This document shows positions 55,337 through 64,000 of a stretch of 64,000 nt of DNA, piece by piece. Position 1 is the stretch's first letter. Each line of letters starts with the position of its first letter. The position numbers and the translations under genes were made by a program. The stretch covers positions 22,213,603 through 22,277,602 of the forward strand of contig NC_087072.1 in assembly GCF_026151205.1 (NCBI RefSeq), read 5' to 3'. The stretch comes from Bolinopsis microptera. Its lineage: Eukaryota; Ctenophora; Tentaculata; Lobata; Bolinopsidae. Below the pieces are notes generated by a model, which was not told the origin of the DNA, ran no database searches, and saw nothing but the letters and a program-made list of their open reading frames with translations.

Positions 55337-57414
55337 GCTGGAGGCTGATAGCCTTCAACATGAGGCTGTCCTCCGGCGGCATGAGAATAAAGTGTTGAAC
55401 CAACCTTACCGTCCCTCCTCCCCCTCTTCCTCCTATCAGTCCCTCCATGCATCCTAACAAGGACAGTATTACGGATTAAAGTAGCAAGTTTGGCCACTCC
55501 CTTCCAATTAAGGTGCAGGTAATCCGTTCGGCCATATCTGTCAAACTCCCTGGACAAGGTTAGGCAAAGTAAGCCAGTGTTATTGTCAAGGAAGTCATCA
55601 AAGCCATCAACGAACTGGACACCAAAGTTTTTGGGGAGTAGCTCACGACGAATAAGTTCTATAAAGTAAAGAACTTTCCTATTTAAATCAGCATTTCGAG
55701 TTGGTAAAAGAGGACAAAGAAATACTTGGGCAGTTGGATTGGCCTCTTGAATTTGCTCAATCTTGAATTCTAGATGACTAAATATAGCAAAAATTTCACG
55801 CTGAGATTTAACAGATGGTCTTCTAACATCATTTATACCACACATAATAACAATGTTCTTGTATCCACATGCAAGATATGGGTTAATGTCATCTATTGTA
55901 GGAGTCCAAACATTCCGACCAGGCAGCCACTTACCAAAGCTCCTTTTGTGATCCTCTCCAAATTTCATACCTGCTCCATTTGAATCAGAGAAGATACAAG
56001 TACTGGCACGATTCTTTCCATCTATTGATCTGAAGGTGAAACTATATCGTACTGCACCAGTGACTGACCCCTTCTGGATAGAGTGCTTGTAGTGAGCCTG
56101 ACTCCTTCTGGTCATCCTGTAAACTGATCTTGGAGTACACTTGTGCGTGTGAACTGGGTTGTTCATTTCAGTGAAGAGGACTTTGCATTCACCTCCAATG
56201 GAAAGAGTCAATATGCTAGACTCTGGATGTATCACCGGTTCATTGTCTGAATGTTCAGGCAGATAACCCTCGCCTTCTTCATAGCGGTTGATCAACACGC
56301 TATTCATTACAGGGTTTCCTTCTGCACAGAACTCCTCATTGATTTTCAGGACAAGTGCAGCAATTTTATCAGGGATCTCCACGGTTTTCTTATTCTCATC
56401 TCTGGATCCGCTATACTTGTACTTCTCTCCAAAAGAACATACTGAATGCCCATTCTCCTGACTGAACTGAAGAGATTCGCAGTATTGGAGAAGGTCTGAT
56501 TCAGCATCACTGTCGATGAATTCTTCCACGGTGTCTACCACAGGTTTTTCCTCATGTTTAAAGGTGGTCTTTGATAGAAGGTGCTTATCATTTAATGCAG
56601 AACCAGATGATGGCTGATCATGAGGAATTGTCGTCTGTTGGGAAGATAGTTGGTCTAGAGACTGCTTGATTCCCTTCAGTTCAAGAGAAATATGCGGTTC
56701 CTGCCGAGTATGTTCATCAAGCTGGTCTATGATATCATGTATCAATTTCTCAGTGTCAAGCTTGGGAGCAGTAGATGAGACAAGACCTTTGGTGGAAAGA
56801 TCTGTGATTTGTTTCTGAAGGTCTTTAATAGCCTTTTTGACACCACTTACATCTTCACTTAGTTCTCCTTTACAATGGTCTTCTATGTTTTTGACTCGGT
56901 TTTGATGGTCTTTCAAACCATGTTCATTGGTTAGCAGGTGTTGCATGTGAAGGTCGAGGTTTTGGATCACCTGGATCGACTCTTTCATTTTATCAACATC
57001 AATTGTTGACAGTGATTTCGTCAAGGTTTCTATGTCCTTGAGATTCTGACAGGCAGAGTGCACCTCATAATCACTATTGGACTGTTGTAGACTCAAGGTG
57101 TTCCGACATTTGTAGCAGAAGTTGTCGTATGAGATATCTTTGATGGTGGTTGGTACGGGTGCAACGTAGCAAAATGGACATAACCACTTTTCCAGCTTCA
57201 TTATTGACGGCTTCGTGATACCCTTAAGTCCCAGACAATCTGCATGCCAGTTCTGTTTGCATCCTGTGCATATTAGCTTGAAGCTTCCAGCATTCGATTG
57301 GCTGCATGGGCATTTATCAACATTATGATGCTCTTTTTTAGCGGTTGGCCCTGTTCCTGTCACAGAGCCTCGTCTATTTCCGGTAGATGGTGTTTTTATA
57401 CCTGTACCTGACAT
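55333..57414 (-). CDS. LINE 2 ORF1: PHD finger, AlkB-like dioxygenase and SGNH hydrolase
   Basis: About 693 residues from the ATG at 57412-57414 (MSGTGIKTPS). PHD finger at about 35-82 (CPCS, CTGC, NWHADC, CPFC) with an extra CYKC pair at about 100; coiled-coil-like region about 125-260. The AlkB-type dioxygenase at about 293-464 has YKYSGSR, NRYEEG, LPEHSDNE (His388, Asp390), YKHSIQ (His444) and RYSFTFR (Arg456, Arg462). SGNH hydrolase: CIFSDSNG (Ser478), CGINDV (Asn528), DYLHLN. A basic tail (RRKRGRRDG) follows. Outside the active-site blocks it differs a great deal from LINE 1 ORF1, yet every expected catalytic residue is kept. That suggests the domain is maintained by selection in the lineage. 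Uninterrupted. Confidence 0.88.
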   Translation of the reverse strand: MSGTGIKTPSTGNRRGSVTGTGPTAKKEHHNVDKCPCSQSNAGSFKLICTGCKQNWHADCLGLKGITKPSIMKLEKWLCPFCYVAPVPTTIKDISYDNFCYKCRNTLSLQQSNSDYEVHSACQNLKDIETLTKSLSTIDVDKMKESIQVIQNLDLHMQHLLTNEHGLKDHQNRVKNIEDHCKGELSEDVSGVKKAIKDLQKQITDLSTKGLVSSTAPKLDTEKLIHDIIDQLDEHTRQEPHISLELKGIKQSLDQLSSQQTTIPHDQPSSGSALNDKHLLSKTTFKHEEKPVVDTVEEFIDSDAESDLLQYCESLQFSQENGHSVCSFGEKYKYSGSRDENKKTVEIPDKIAALVLKINEEFCAEGNPVMNSVLINRYEEGEGYLPEHSDNEPVIHPESSILTLSIGGECKVLFTEMNNPVHTHKCTPRSVYRMTRRSQAHYKHSIQKGSVTGAVRYSFTFRSIDGKNRASTCIFSDSNGAGMKFGEDHKRSFGKWLPGRNVWTPTIDDINPYLACGYKNIVIMCGINDVRRPSVKSQREIFAIFSHLEFKIEQIQEANPTAQVFLCPLLPTRNADLNRKVLYFIELIRRELLPKNFGVQFVDGFDDFLDNNTGLLCLTLSREFDRYGRTDYLHLNWKGVAKLATLIRNTVLVRMHGGTDRRKRGRRDGKVGSTLYSHAAGGQPHVEGYQPPA

Positions 57415-57432
57415 CGCACAGCCAAGCAACAC

Positions 57433-58474
57433 ACAGCTAATAAAGACAGCACAGCAAACAAATCAAGCAACAAATAACTCACGTCTCCCCTTTGGGGGTA
57501 CTAGTACATGCTATCCCTGAACTCAAATTATCCGTTATATAGCAGCGCTGAAAGTATTAAAAGTATTTACGCGCGGCGTGTCGAAGCTATACACTATGAA
57601 TGAGTAAACTAGCAAATTGTATATAATAATTTAAAATATAATTTTAAAAATATTCAATCATTTCACATTGTAATCAACTTGGTGGTTCTTCAAAATAATT
57701 CAATGTGTGTTAATTTGTTAAATGGTTAGCTTATATAAACATAGGTTTTCTTGGACAAAATTCTGTTGGGGCTTTTATCTACAAAGAAAAACAAAATTTA
57801 GAAAAACAAAAATTTTATTTACCACTAAACAATCAATACATATTATCAATTATGTAATATTCATAAATAACTTCAAATTTGAAATTCAATCATATGCACA
57901 GCCCGCCACGCACACAGTCACACATTGTTGAGAAATTTTTAGTTTTTATCACATAACTGATACACGATAACTTAACAAAAATGTATCTAAGGAGCTGAAT
58001 TCATATTTGAGGTACATAAAAATGCTACGATTCTTTTATAGTTATAACCATCCCTCGTGTACTCTGCGTTGTAGGGTCAAGTCGATGTATTACAAACAAA
58101 AGTTTTTTTTATTATCTGACACGAGTTCTTCTATTTGGCTGCATTCACACAGTGGACTCATAATCGAGGGTCAAATGATCATGCAATGTGCAACCGTAAG
58201 AGTGTAAGATCATTCTTCAGTGTCTATTATTAAGAGTGATTTTCGTGAGTTTCAAACTATGTGAACTTGCTTCTTCATCTACCATTCCCTTACTTACTCG
58301 TTAATAATAATACTCGTCAAAACGTGATTAAGTGTTTTTATTTGAAAATTGAATTATTATATATAAATCAAGCGTTACATTTCAGCCATGCAAAATTACA
58401 ATGAGATATTTTGATACATTAATTGATAAATGGTACTGCAATTTAAGTTGCTTAATGTTTTGCCGTATGACAAC
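57433..58474. other. Flank upstream of LINE 2, no gene recognised
   Basis: 57530-57575 resembles 39588-39640 upstream of LINE 1 and may be LINE 5' UTR. The rest is AT-rich with no convincing frame. Confidence 0.45.
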
Positions 58475-58834
58475 TTTTTTTTTTTTTATCTAGACACTTA
58501 TTTTACTTCGGTGTATTCCAACAGCCACAATGTTACACAAGTGCAACCAGCCAATTACAGGAAGCCGAAGGATCTTTTTGGCCAGTGACGGTTAAGGTAG
58601 TGTGTACCATACTTTCTTCGTCCGAGACTTTGCTGCAATGTGCAGCTCCTCATTTAACCCTCACACCCGATTTCTCGAGTATTCGGCTGAGTAGACCGGG
58701 GGGCTGCATAGACCACTCATGATCCTTAGCTGAACGTCGACGACGCTCACCCCACGACCAGGCAGTCAGTGGGTATCGAACTCGCAACCTAACGATTGTA
58801 AGACAGGCGTTCTAACCAACTGCGCTACCTGGCC
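58475..58834 (-). mobile_element. tRNA-derived SINE
   Basis: The minus strand begins with a tRNA-like head at 58834-58756: GGCCAGG pairs with CCTGGTC as an acceptor stem, TAGCGCAGTTGG fits an A box and GAGTTCGATACCC a B box. The anticodon and T stems have several mismatches, so it is not a working tRNA. The body (58755-58488) is followed by an A-run, seen as 13 T at 58475-58487. A target duplication is not clear. Pol III transcription and LINE-dependent retroposition are inferred from this structure. Confidence 0.75.
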
Positions 58835-59522
58835 GCAGTTGGTTACCTTGGACAGCGACAGTTCTAGATTCTTTGGCCTAACATCTATCTTTTGCTTTAA
58901 AATTTTCTACCGCTTAGAATCTTCCCATTTATTTTTAATGTTTCTCAGAGTTTTATGTATTAATTTGGACATTTACCAGGTCACTATGTAACAAAGTTTT
59001 TGTTCCGCCTTGAAGAAGCCATGGGGGCGAAACGTCGGCAATAACGTGTGTTATTTGTATTCAATTCAGAGGAGATTAGCCAATTTCAATCTAAACTCAT
59101 AATAATTAATTCTGCTGAACCAACACAAAGCAAGAGCCACATTAACGTTGGGGCCGTCTGTTAATTGAAACACGATTGCACTGCCAACTGCTTAACTGTA
59201 ATTCGAATTGATCCATCAACCTTGATGAAGGGTTTTGCTGTTTGTGTCAGACACGTTAGACATCATACATATCAATTTTCAGTTTCTCTGGCGGTTTTAA
59301 TTTAGGTCAACTATTAGATTGCCTGTAAAGTTTTCGTACTTGTTCATCATTTTATTAATTGTTAATTTAATGTTTATCTGGAACTAAATGAGGGCTAGTT
59401 CGAGCTTGTGGTCTAAATACCTTCGCATTGAGTCCTTTAAGGTGCGAACACTTAAATTTACCTTACATGACATTTTTGAAGATGGGTCAATGTAAGTTTT
59501 TCAAAGAATATACTGCTTTAAC
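58835..59522. other. Repeat-like flank without genes
   Basis: A GAAGAAGCC ... GGGCGAAACGTCGG block at about 59011-59040 resembles the conserved GAAACGT-type blocks seen in many dispersed animal repeats, including Penelope-like elements. No frame supports a specific element. Confidence 0.4.
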
Positions 59523-60045
59523 GCAGGGTTCGTGGAGATCTCATTGAGATGTTCAAGCTCCAGGAAGGCTTTGTGGGTTATGGTTCCGATTTATTTTGTC
59601 GTTCTGGAAGGACCGTTGCTGCTAGATCAAAGATTCATAGATTCACCACAAATGAGACTGATTTCTTTGCCCAAAGGGTCTTGCGCTATTGGAACAGTCT
59701 ACCACCACTTGTGAAAGCTAGTGAGTCGGTTACTGGTTTCAAGAGGGGATTAGATGCCTTTCGGCTTCATGGTTATCGAGCTAATAAGCTTGGTCATCAC
59801 TGGGAACTTTCATATGACATCTTTGATAGGATAGATGTGTCTGTGTCTAATAGGAATAGTTATGTAAGTTATATGAAAGAGAATCCATTGGTAGCTAAGA
59901 GGAAGAAGGTTAATATCAAAGGTATTTAGTTAAATTTTTTAAAAGTTTGTAATTATATGGTTTCAAACGTAAAGTGTTCATTTTCTATGAATTTCTTTTT
60001 GAGATGCCCAGAGAGGCATTATTTATAATGTTATGTTACGATTCC
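59523..60045 (+). pseudogene. LINE 3' fragment (reverse transcriptase C-terminus and 3' UTR)
   Basis: The plus strand reads RRVRGDLIEMFKL, then FAQRVLRYWNSLPPLVKAS and FKRGLDAFRLHGYRANKLGH to a stop at 59929: the C-terminus of a CR1/jockey-like reverse transcriptase. It is homologous to the minus-strand fragment at 26712-27205 and keeps the 3' UTR stem-loop (ATGCC ... GGCAT, about 60004-60019). It lacks the catalytic core (5'-truncated) and has no repeat tail. It lies 45-130 bp upstream of the C9orf78-like gene and could contribute to its promoter region. Confidence 0.85.
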
Positions 60046-60089
60046 ATAAAATAGAAAACTAGATAATTAAACTGTTTCTTATCCTGGCT

Positions 60090-61888
60090 ATGAGTAGTAG
60101 ATCCTATCGGAAAAGAAAGAAGTCATCCAGCAGCACACATGATTCTGATGAGGAAATACCTACTAAAGTATCCGAAATCAAAGAAGTTCAGAAATTCCGC
60201 AACAAACGGGGAGGAATAAATGCAGTGTCGTTGGCAGTTGGACGGATTGTGACTGCAGAAGAGACCTTAACTGGAAACGTTTTTATCAAATCTTCGGCTT
60301 CCAAGCCGTCAGACAGTCAACAGGACAAATATGGTTTGCAAGTAGGCAGTGTTTTCTCAGCAGAGTCTAATCACAGAGAAGAAGATCAGCTCATGAATCA
60401 CTACATAAAAGAAGAGCTTGCTAAAAGAAGAGGTAAATTTTAATTCAATATATTATCGTTCATGTCAAGTAAAAGTAAAGTAAAGTAAAATTTATGACAT
60501 CACATCATCACACATGTCTACAAAATATCATCGCACTATGTCGAAAAATATATAATTAATATTTCCCACCAACATTAATTATTTATCTAATACAATATTT
60601 TAAAAAAAATGTATCAAAACATTAAATTTGGTAAATTGTAATTTAACAGATATCTACGATCATCTGCATCCAGAAGTTGGTCTTGCATATATGATTTGAT
60701 TTAGATGTTCAATTTCGATTTTGAATCTGGTATGATAACTTTAACGACATAAATGGCAGGTGTAAGAACTGTGTCGGAGGTAGAAGACCAATATCAGCAA
60801 AGGATAAACGAACTGTTTACCGTTCCAGAGCACCTTCAAACAAAGAATGTTTCTATGACCGAAGACATGATGAGTGACCAAGTCTTAACAGGTACTTTTC
60901 AGCAGTGTAAAATAAATTAACAGATTTAACTGTGTGACCATGGAGCACCACATCATTGGTGCAGCCTGTGGCCTTACTTGTCATATTCAGTAATTTTAAT
61001 TGTTCAGATCGATCAAAATTACCATAGATAACCCTGGCTATTAAAATGTCCTTGGGCCACTTAGGTGCAAAATAGTCATGATGGGAAATGGGGAAAATTT
61101 TATTTTGACTTATTCTCACGTCATTGCAATTTCCTTTTTAAAGCATATTCTTCTGCATTTTCATTTTCAAGCAGCAAGATCTGATCAAGGATCTGATCAA
61201 GGACCTAAGAGTCCGTTAACCGAAGAGCCGGATAAACCACATTTAATCAAAAAGGGTGAAATTTTTAGTGTTGCTAAGACTGCGATATGAGCTAACTTAT
61301 GTACTTGGTGTGTAGACTCGATATGTTTGAATTTTGTCAGTATTTGATTGTGTGGGAGTTGAGTTTATGTATAAGTTTCCAAGCACTTTTTGTTCGTATA
61401 CAGGACTGGTTTGTCCTCAATTGTCGACATGTCAGTGTGCAGTGCCCTATTTTGGGGGATTATTGTGTAATTATACTGGTGTGTAGGATGTCAGATAGTA
61501 AGACAGGTATTTGATTACATACAAATTTTTGATTTCCTCTGACTGAAACAAAACGTCCAAGTTCCAAAAAAAGTCTGACAGATAACAGATTTCCTTATCT
61601 TATGATATTTTATAAATATTTAGATACAACCTTTACATAGTTATCATCTACACTAATATTTGCTCAGGTATTCCTGAAGTGGACTTAGGTCTATCTACAA
61701 AGATTGAAAACATAGAGAAGACTGATCAGGCGATCAACAGCATTTCAAAGATGGTTGACGGTCCATCACGTCAGGATGATGATGATGACGAGCTACCTCG
61801 TAATTACACTCATGATTATGCTCGCCTTGATAAGATCAATAACACCAAAACTACGCTAAACATTCTAAAAGATGACCGTTATGTATGA
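60090..61888 (+). CDS. C9orf78: C9orf78/TLS1-like spliceosome-associated protein
   Basis: Homologue of human C9orf78 (hepatocellular carcinoma-associated antigen 59; fission yeast Tls1), a nuclear protein linked to the spliceosome and to telomere silencing in yeast. Three exons with matched phase: 60090-60432 (ATG at 60090; basic-Ser N-terminus MSSRSYRKRKK, then EVQKFRNKRGGINAVSLAVG), 60760-60891 (MTEDMMSDQVLTG) and 61668-61888 (GIPEVDLGLSTKIENIE, stop TGA). The central blocks VFSAESNHREED, YIKEELAKRRG and GIPEVDLG match the family closely. Product about 231 residues, shorter than the human protein and ending soon after the conserved part, so the usual C-terminal YHYEKFKK-type segment is absent or in an unseen exon. 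ADAR starts 370 bp downstream on the same strand. Confidence 0.88.
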
Positions 61889-62092
61889 AAATATGATTAT
61901 TATATGAGGTCTCAAATATGGGACCTCAAATATTAATTAAGATTGTATTTAAGGTATGTATTATATGTGACAAATGTGTTAGAGACACTAATCATAAAAC
62001 TCATCAATTTGCTTCCATATTTAATCTTGTTGCTCTAATCCATGTTTAACTTTCATTGAAATTTGTTCCTATGATAACTTCAATTTTCAGAG

Positions 62093-62257
62093 TTTGATCT
62101 TTATGTTTGAATGACTTAATATTCACTTTCGATAGCCACAAAAGTGTAATAAATTAGTGAAGGAGTGATATGATCAAGTCATGGAACATTGCTCTAAATT
62201 ATTACAAATTTGTGACTATCGAAGGTAAATGTTTTATCATTTAAGCATAAAGACCAA
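62093..62257 (+). promoter_or_regulatory. Imperfect palindrome abutting the ADAR start codon
   Basis: 62093-62156 (TTTGATCTTTATG ... TTTCGATAGCCACAAA) and the reverse complement of about 62194-62257 match at roughly four bases in five over 64 nt, with many G-U-compatible differences; the loop is about 40 nt. The right arm ends directly before the ATG at 62258. TTTTCAG at 62084-62090 looks like a splice acceptor, so the whole palindrome would be in the mature 5' leader. It may be a MITE, a translational control hairpin or an editing substrate. Confidence 0.7.
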
Positions 62258-64000
62258 ATGGCTAAAAAGAGAAGAGTAAAGCAGTATTCAGACGATGATT
62301 CAGAGAATGATGACTCTTCATCGCCTACCAATAACAAATACAAGATTCCTAAAATTAGACATGACATAAAGGAAACTTTAGAAAGCCATACTGCTTCTAT
62401 TGAAGATGAGCAAGTTAATCCTATTGTTATACCACCTCCTGTTGAAAAGCCAATTGTTTCATTAAAAGACGAGAAAGTGAAGTTTTGGACGGAAAGGACT
62501 GGTGCTAGAGTCCAGGGATTAGTTCATAAGAACCCAGTGTCAATTGTAAATGAAAAATACCCCTGTGCAGAATGGAATGAAGGCAAGGTAGCTGAAAAGG
62601 GGGCTAACCTAAAATTCGCCGTATCACTTCGAGTGAATGATGAGTATTTTTATGGAACCGCTACCAACAAGAAGGAAGCCAAGAGACTGGCTGCAGCTTC
62701 TTGCATATCTAAACGATTAGGTCTAACATCCGACTTCGGCAAGGCTTCACAAGATCAAAATGAAGCTCCTGCTGATAAAATTAGTGCTCCTCCTGAGGCA
62801 AGTCAGCCTCCGCCTGAAAAACAAGCCACTCCCAAGAAGGCGATGCCAAAGAAAAAGGCTCATACTCCACAAAGCCCTATCTCTCTTGGTGACGGACAGA
62901 GTGCTGTTATGCTTTTAAATGAAATCTATGGGCCAACAAATTGTCACTTTGAGTTTGTTGAATGTCCTCATCCTGGAAAAGGACAGCACACATTTAGTGC
63001 AAAACTTACATTCTTTGGAAATGTTATCGAAGGAGTCAGTACAAACAAGAAGAAAGCAAAACAAGTGTGTGCTATGAAAGCTCTTGCTACGATGGGGTAC
63101 GATGTAGCTATGGATGAAACGGTTGAGCATATCACACCCCAAACACCAGCAAATGATGCTCCTGCTATTGAGTCTCATCTTCAACAGTTCGCAGACAAAG
63201 TGGCATCTCAAGCTCAAGCTAAGTTTACAGAGTTGAGTGAGCATGTAGAGGAACACCAAAAAAAGAAGAAAGTTCTTGCTGCAGCAATTTTGTACAATAA
63301 CGTCAATGAGAACTCATTCAGAGCTGATGGAGATATGGAAGTGATTGCTCTGACCACTGGTACGAAAGTATTAGGAGGAGAGTATCTCAGTGCAGATGGA
63401 AAAGCAGTTAACGACAGTCATGCAGAAATACAGATAAGAAGGTGTGTCATTCGGTTCCTTTACGGTCAGCTCAAAGCCTTCCGTGACAAGAGGTGCTCTG
63501 TTCTGGAGTTAAAAGATGGAAAATACAAACTGAAAAACGAGTTTACCCTCCATCTTTACATCAACACAGCACCATGTGGTGATGCCAGGATCTTCAGCCC
63601 TAAACAAGAAGGGGACCAGGCTCAGGTCATTGACGGTGATAACCACCCCAACAGAATAAACAGAGGTCAGCTGAGGACTAAAATAGAGAGTGGTGAAGGG
63701 ACAATCCCGATACTTAGTCCAAATGAGGCTCTGTTGACATGGGACGGGATACTAGCAGGTCAGAGACTGAGGACGATGTCGTGTAGTGATAAGTTGTGCA
63801 GGAGCAATGTGCTGGGAGTACAAGGCACACTCCTTTCACACTTCATGACTCCAGTGTACTACTCCTCTATTATTGTAGGACGTCTTTTCAGTCACTCTCA
63901 CTTATCCAGGGCCATTTACAGAAGACTACAAGTTGAGGGAGTGGAATCTCAACTGCCACATGGCTATAAAGTTAATGTTCCTCTCTTGTTGCCTGTTTCG
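62258..64000 (+). CDS. ADAR: ADAR, dsRNA-specific adenosine deaminase (3' end beyond the window)
   Basis: Converts adenosine to inosine in double-stranded RNA, in the nucleus. ATG at 62258 ([16 protein letters not shown], a likely nuclear localisation signal). The first dsRBD is at about residues 92-155 ([25 protein letters not shown]) and the second at about 213-282 ([25 protein letters not shown]). The deaminase domain starts near 338: [10 protein letters not shown] gives the zinc His388 and proton-shuttling Glu390, [11 protein letters not shown] gives Cys440, and [14 protein letters not shown] gives Cys509; [13 protein letters not shown] follows. No Z-alpha domain is seen, so the layout is that of ADAR2-like or basal ADARs. 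The 580 codons visible are uninterrupted by introns and the frame is open at the window end; about 120 more residues are expected. Confidence 0.95.
   Translation, partial: MAKKRRVKQYSDDDSENDDSSSPTNNKYKIPKIRHDIKETLESHTASIEDEQVNPIVIPPPVEKPIVSLKDEKVKFWTERTGARVQGLVHKNPVSIVNEKYPCAEWNEGKVAEKGANLKFAVSLRVNDEYFYGTATNKKEAKRLAAASCISKRLGLTSDFGKASQDQNEAPADKISAPPEASQPPPEKQATPKKAMPKKKAHTPQSPISLGDGQSAVMLLNEIYGPTNCHFEFVECPHPGKGQHTFSAKLTFFGNVIEGVSTNKKKAKQVCAMKALATMGYDVAMDETVEHITPQTPANDAPAIESHLQQFADKVASQAQAKFTELSEHVEEHQKKKKVLAAAILYNNVNENSFRADGDMEVIALTTGTKVLGGEYLSADGKAVNDSHAEIQIRRCVIRFLYGQLKAFRDKRCSVLELKDGKYKLKNEFTLHLYINTAPCGDARIFSPKQEGDQAQVIDGDNHPNRINRGQLRTKIESGEGTIPILSPNEALLTWDGILAGQRLRTMSCSDKLCRSNVLGVQGTLLSHFMTPVYYSSIIVGRLFSHSHLSRAIYRRLQVEGVESQLPHGYKVNVPLLLPVS

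Larger units (their letters stand above)
45221..57414 (-). mobile_element. Non-LTR retrotransposon (LINE 2), split by a copia-type insertion
   Basis: Minus-strand LINE related to LINE 1. Its 3' tail is at 45221-45252 (two AACTTTTGTTTTATTA-like repeats) and its ORF1 start at 57414. ORF2 is interrupted at 49101-54506 by a 5.4-kb LTR element inserted in the endonuclease region; the reading frame on the two sides is in register across the insertion. The LINE was therefore intact when the LTR element landed. ORF1 and ORF2 overlap by ATGA at 55333-55336, as in LINE 1. Confidence 0.92.

Noticed and set aside
58756-58834. Functional tRNA gene on the minus strand
   Set aside because: Acceptor stem fits, but the anticodon and T stems have several mismatches and a SINE body with an A tail follows.
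59011-59040. Penelope-like element from the GGGCGAAACGTCGG block
   Set aside because: Only the short conserved block is present; no reverse transcriptase or GIY-YIG frame nearby.
61078-61290. Plus-strand frame ending PHLIKKGEIFSVAKTAI, preceded by an acceptor-like TTTTCAAG
   Set aside because: It lies in the C9orf78-like intron, exons 2 and 3 join in phase without it, and it matches no part of the family.

Overview
This is a eukaryotic window, almost certainly from a non-vertebrate animal. It has split genes with GT-AG introns, an ADAR RNA-editing enzyme (a metazoan family), a CDC27/APC3 gene, a MATE transporter and a C9orf78/TLS1-like splicing-factor gene. Young retrotransposons, inverted-repeat DNA elements and simple repeats lie between and inside them. 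The base composition is AT-rich. The repeat content (CR1-like LINEs with PHD/esterase ORF1, an animal copia-type element, pogo, tRNA-derived SINE) would fit an early-branching marine invertebrate such as a cnidarian, but the species cannot be named from the sequence.

Layout. 1-7.6 kb: no gene; a near-perfect 1156-bp tandem duplication in which each unit carries a perfect 147-bp-arm palindrome, an inverted-repeat element with a TTA target duplication, and a 21-copy 24-bp minisatellite. 7.7-23.9 kb: CDC27 on the minus strand, assembled here from 13 exons whose phases agree except across one gap. Its introns hold a plus-strand MATE transporter, a small unrecognised plus-strand gene, a CACGTG/RFX-box cluster, a 2.3-kb DNA transposon with an 8-bp target duplication and a 264-bp GA tract. 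24-33.5 kb: mostly repeats, with a LINE 3' fragment and a reverse-transcriptase element interrupted by a pogo-like transposon. 33.5-57.4 kb: two long minus-strand LINEs of one lineage, an inverted 5'-truncated copy of the second one, and a freshly inserted copia-type LTR element inside the second LINE. 58.5-60 kb: a SINE and another LINE 3' fragment. 60.1-64 kb: a three-exon C9orf78-like gene followed closely by ADAR, which runs off the window end.

The most interesting system is in the two LINEs. In both, ORF1 encodes a PHD finger, an AlkB-like 2-oxoglutarate/Fe(II) dioxygenase domain with its metal and co-substrate residues intact, and an SGNH hydrolase. ORF1 and ORF2 overlap by ATGA in both, which suggests termination-reinitiation, and ORF2 begins with a second Cys/His module. 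An RNA/DNA-demethylase-like domain in a retrotransposon ORF1 suggests repair or de-modification of the element's RNA or cDNA. A second theme is double-stranded RNA: perfect palindromes, a 2.76-kb LINE inverted repeat, and a hairpin immediately upstream of the ADAR start codon.
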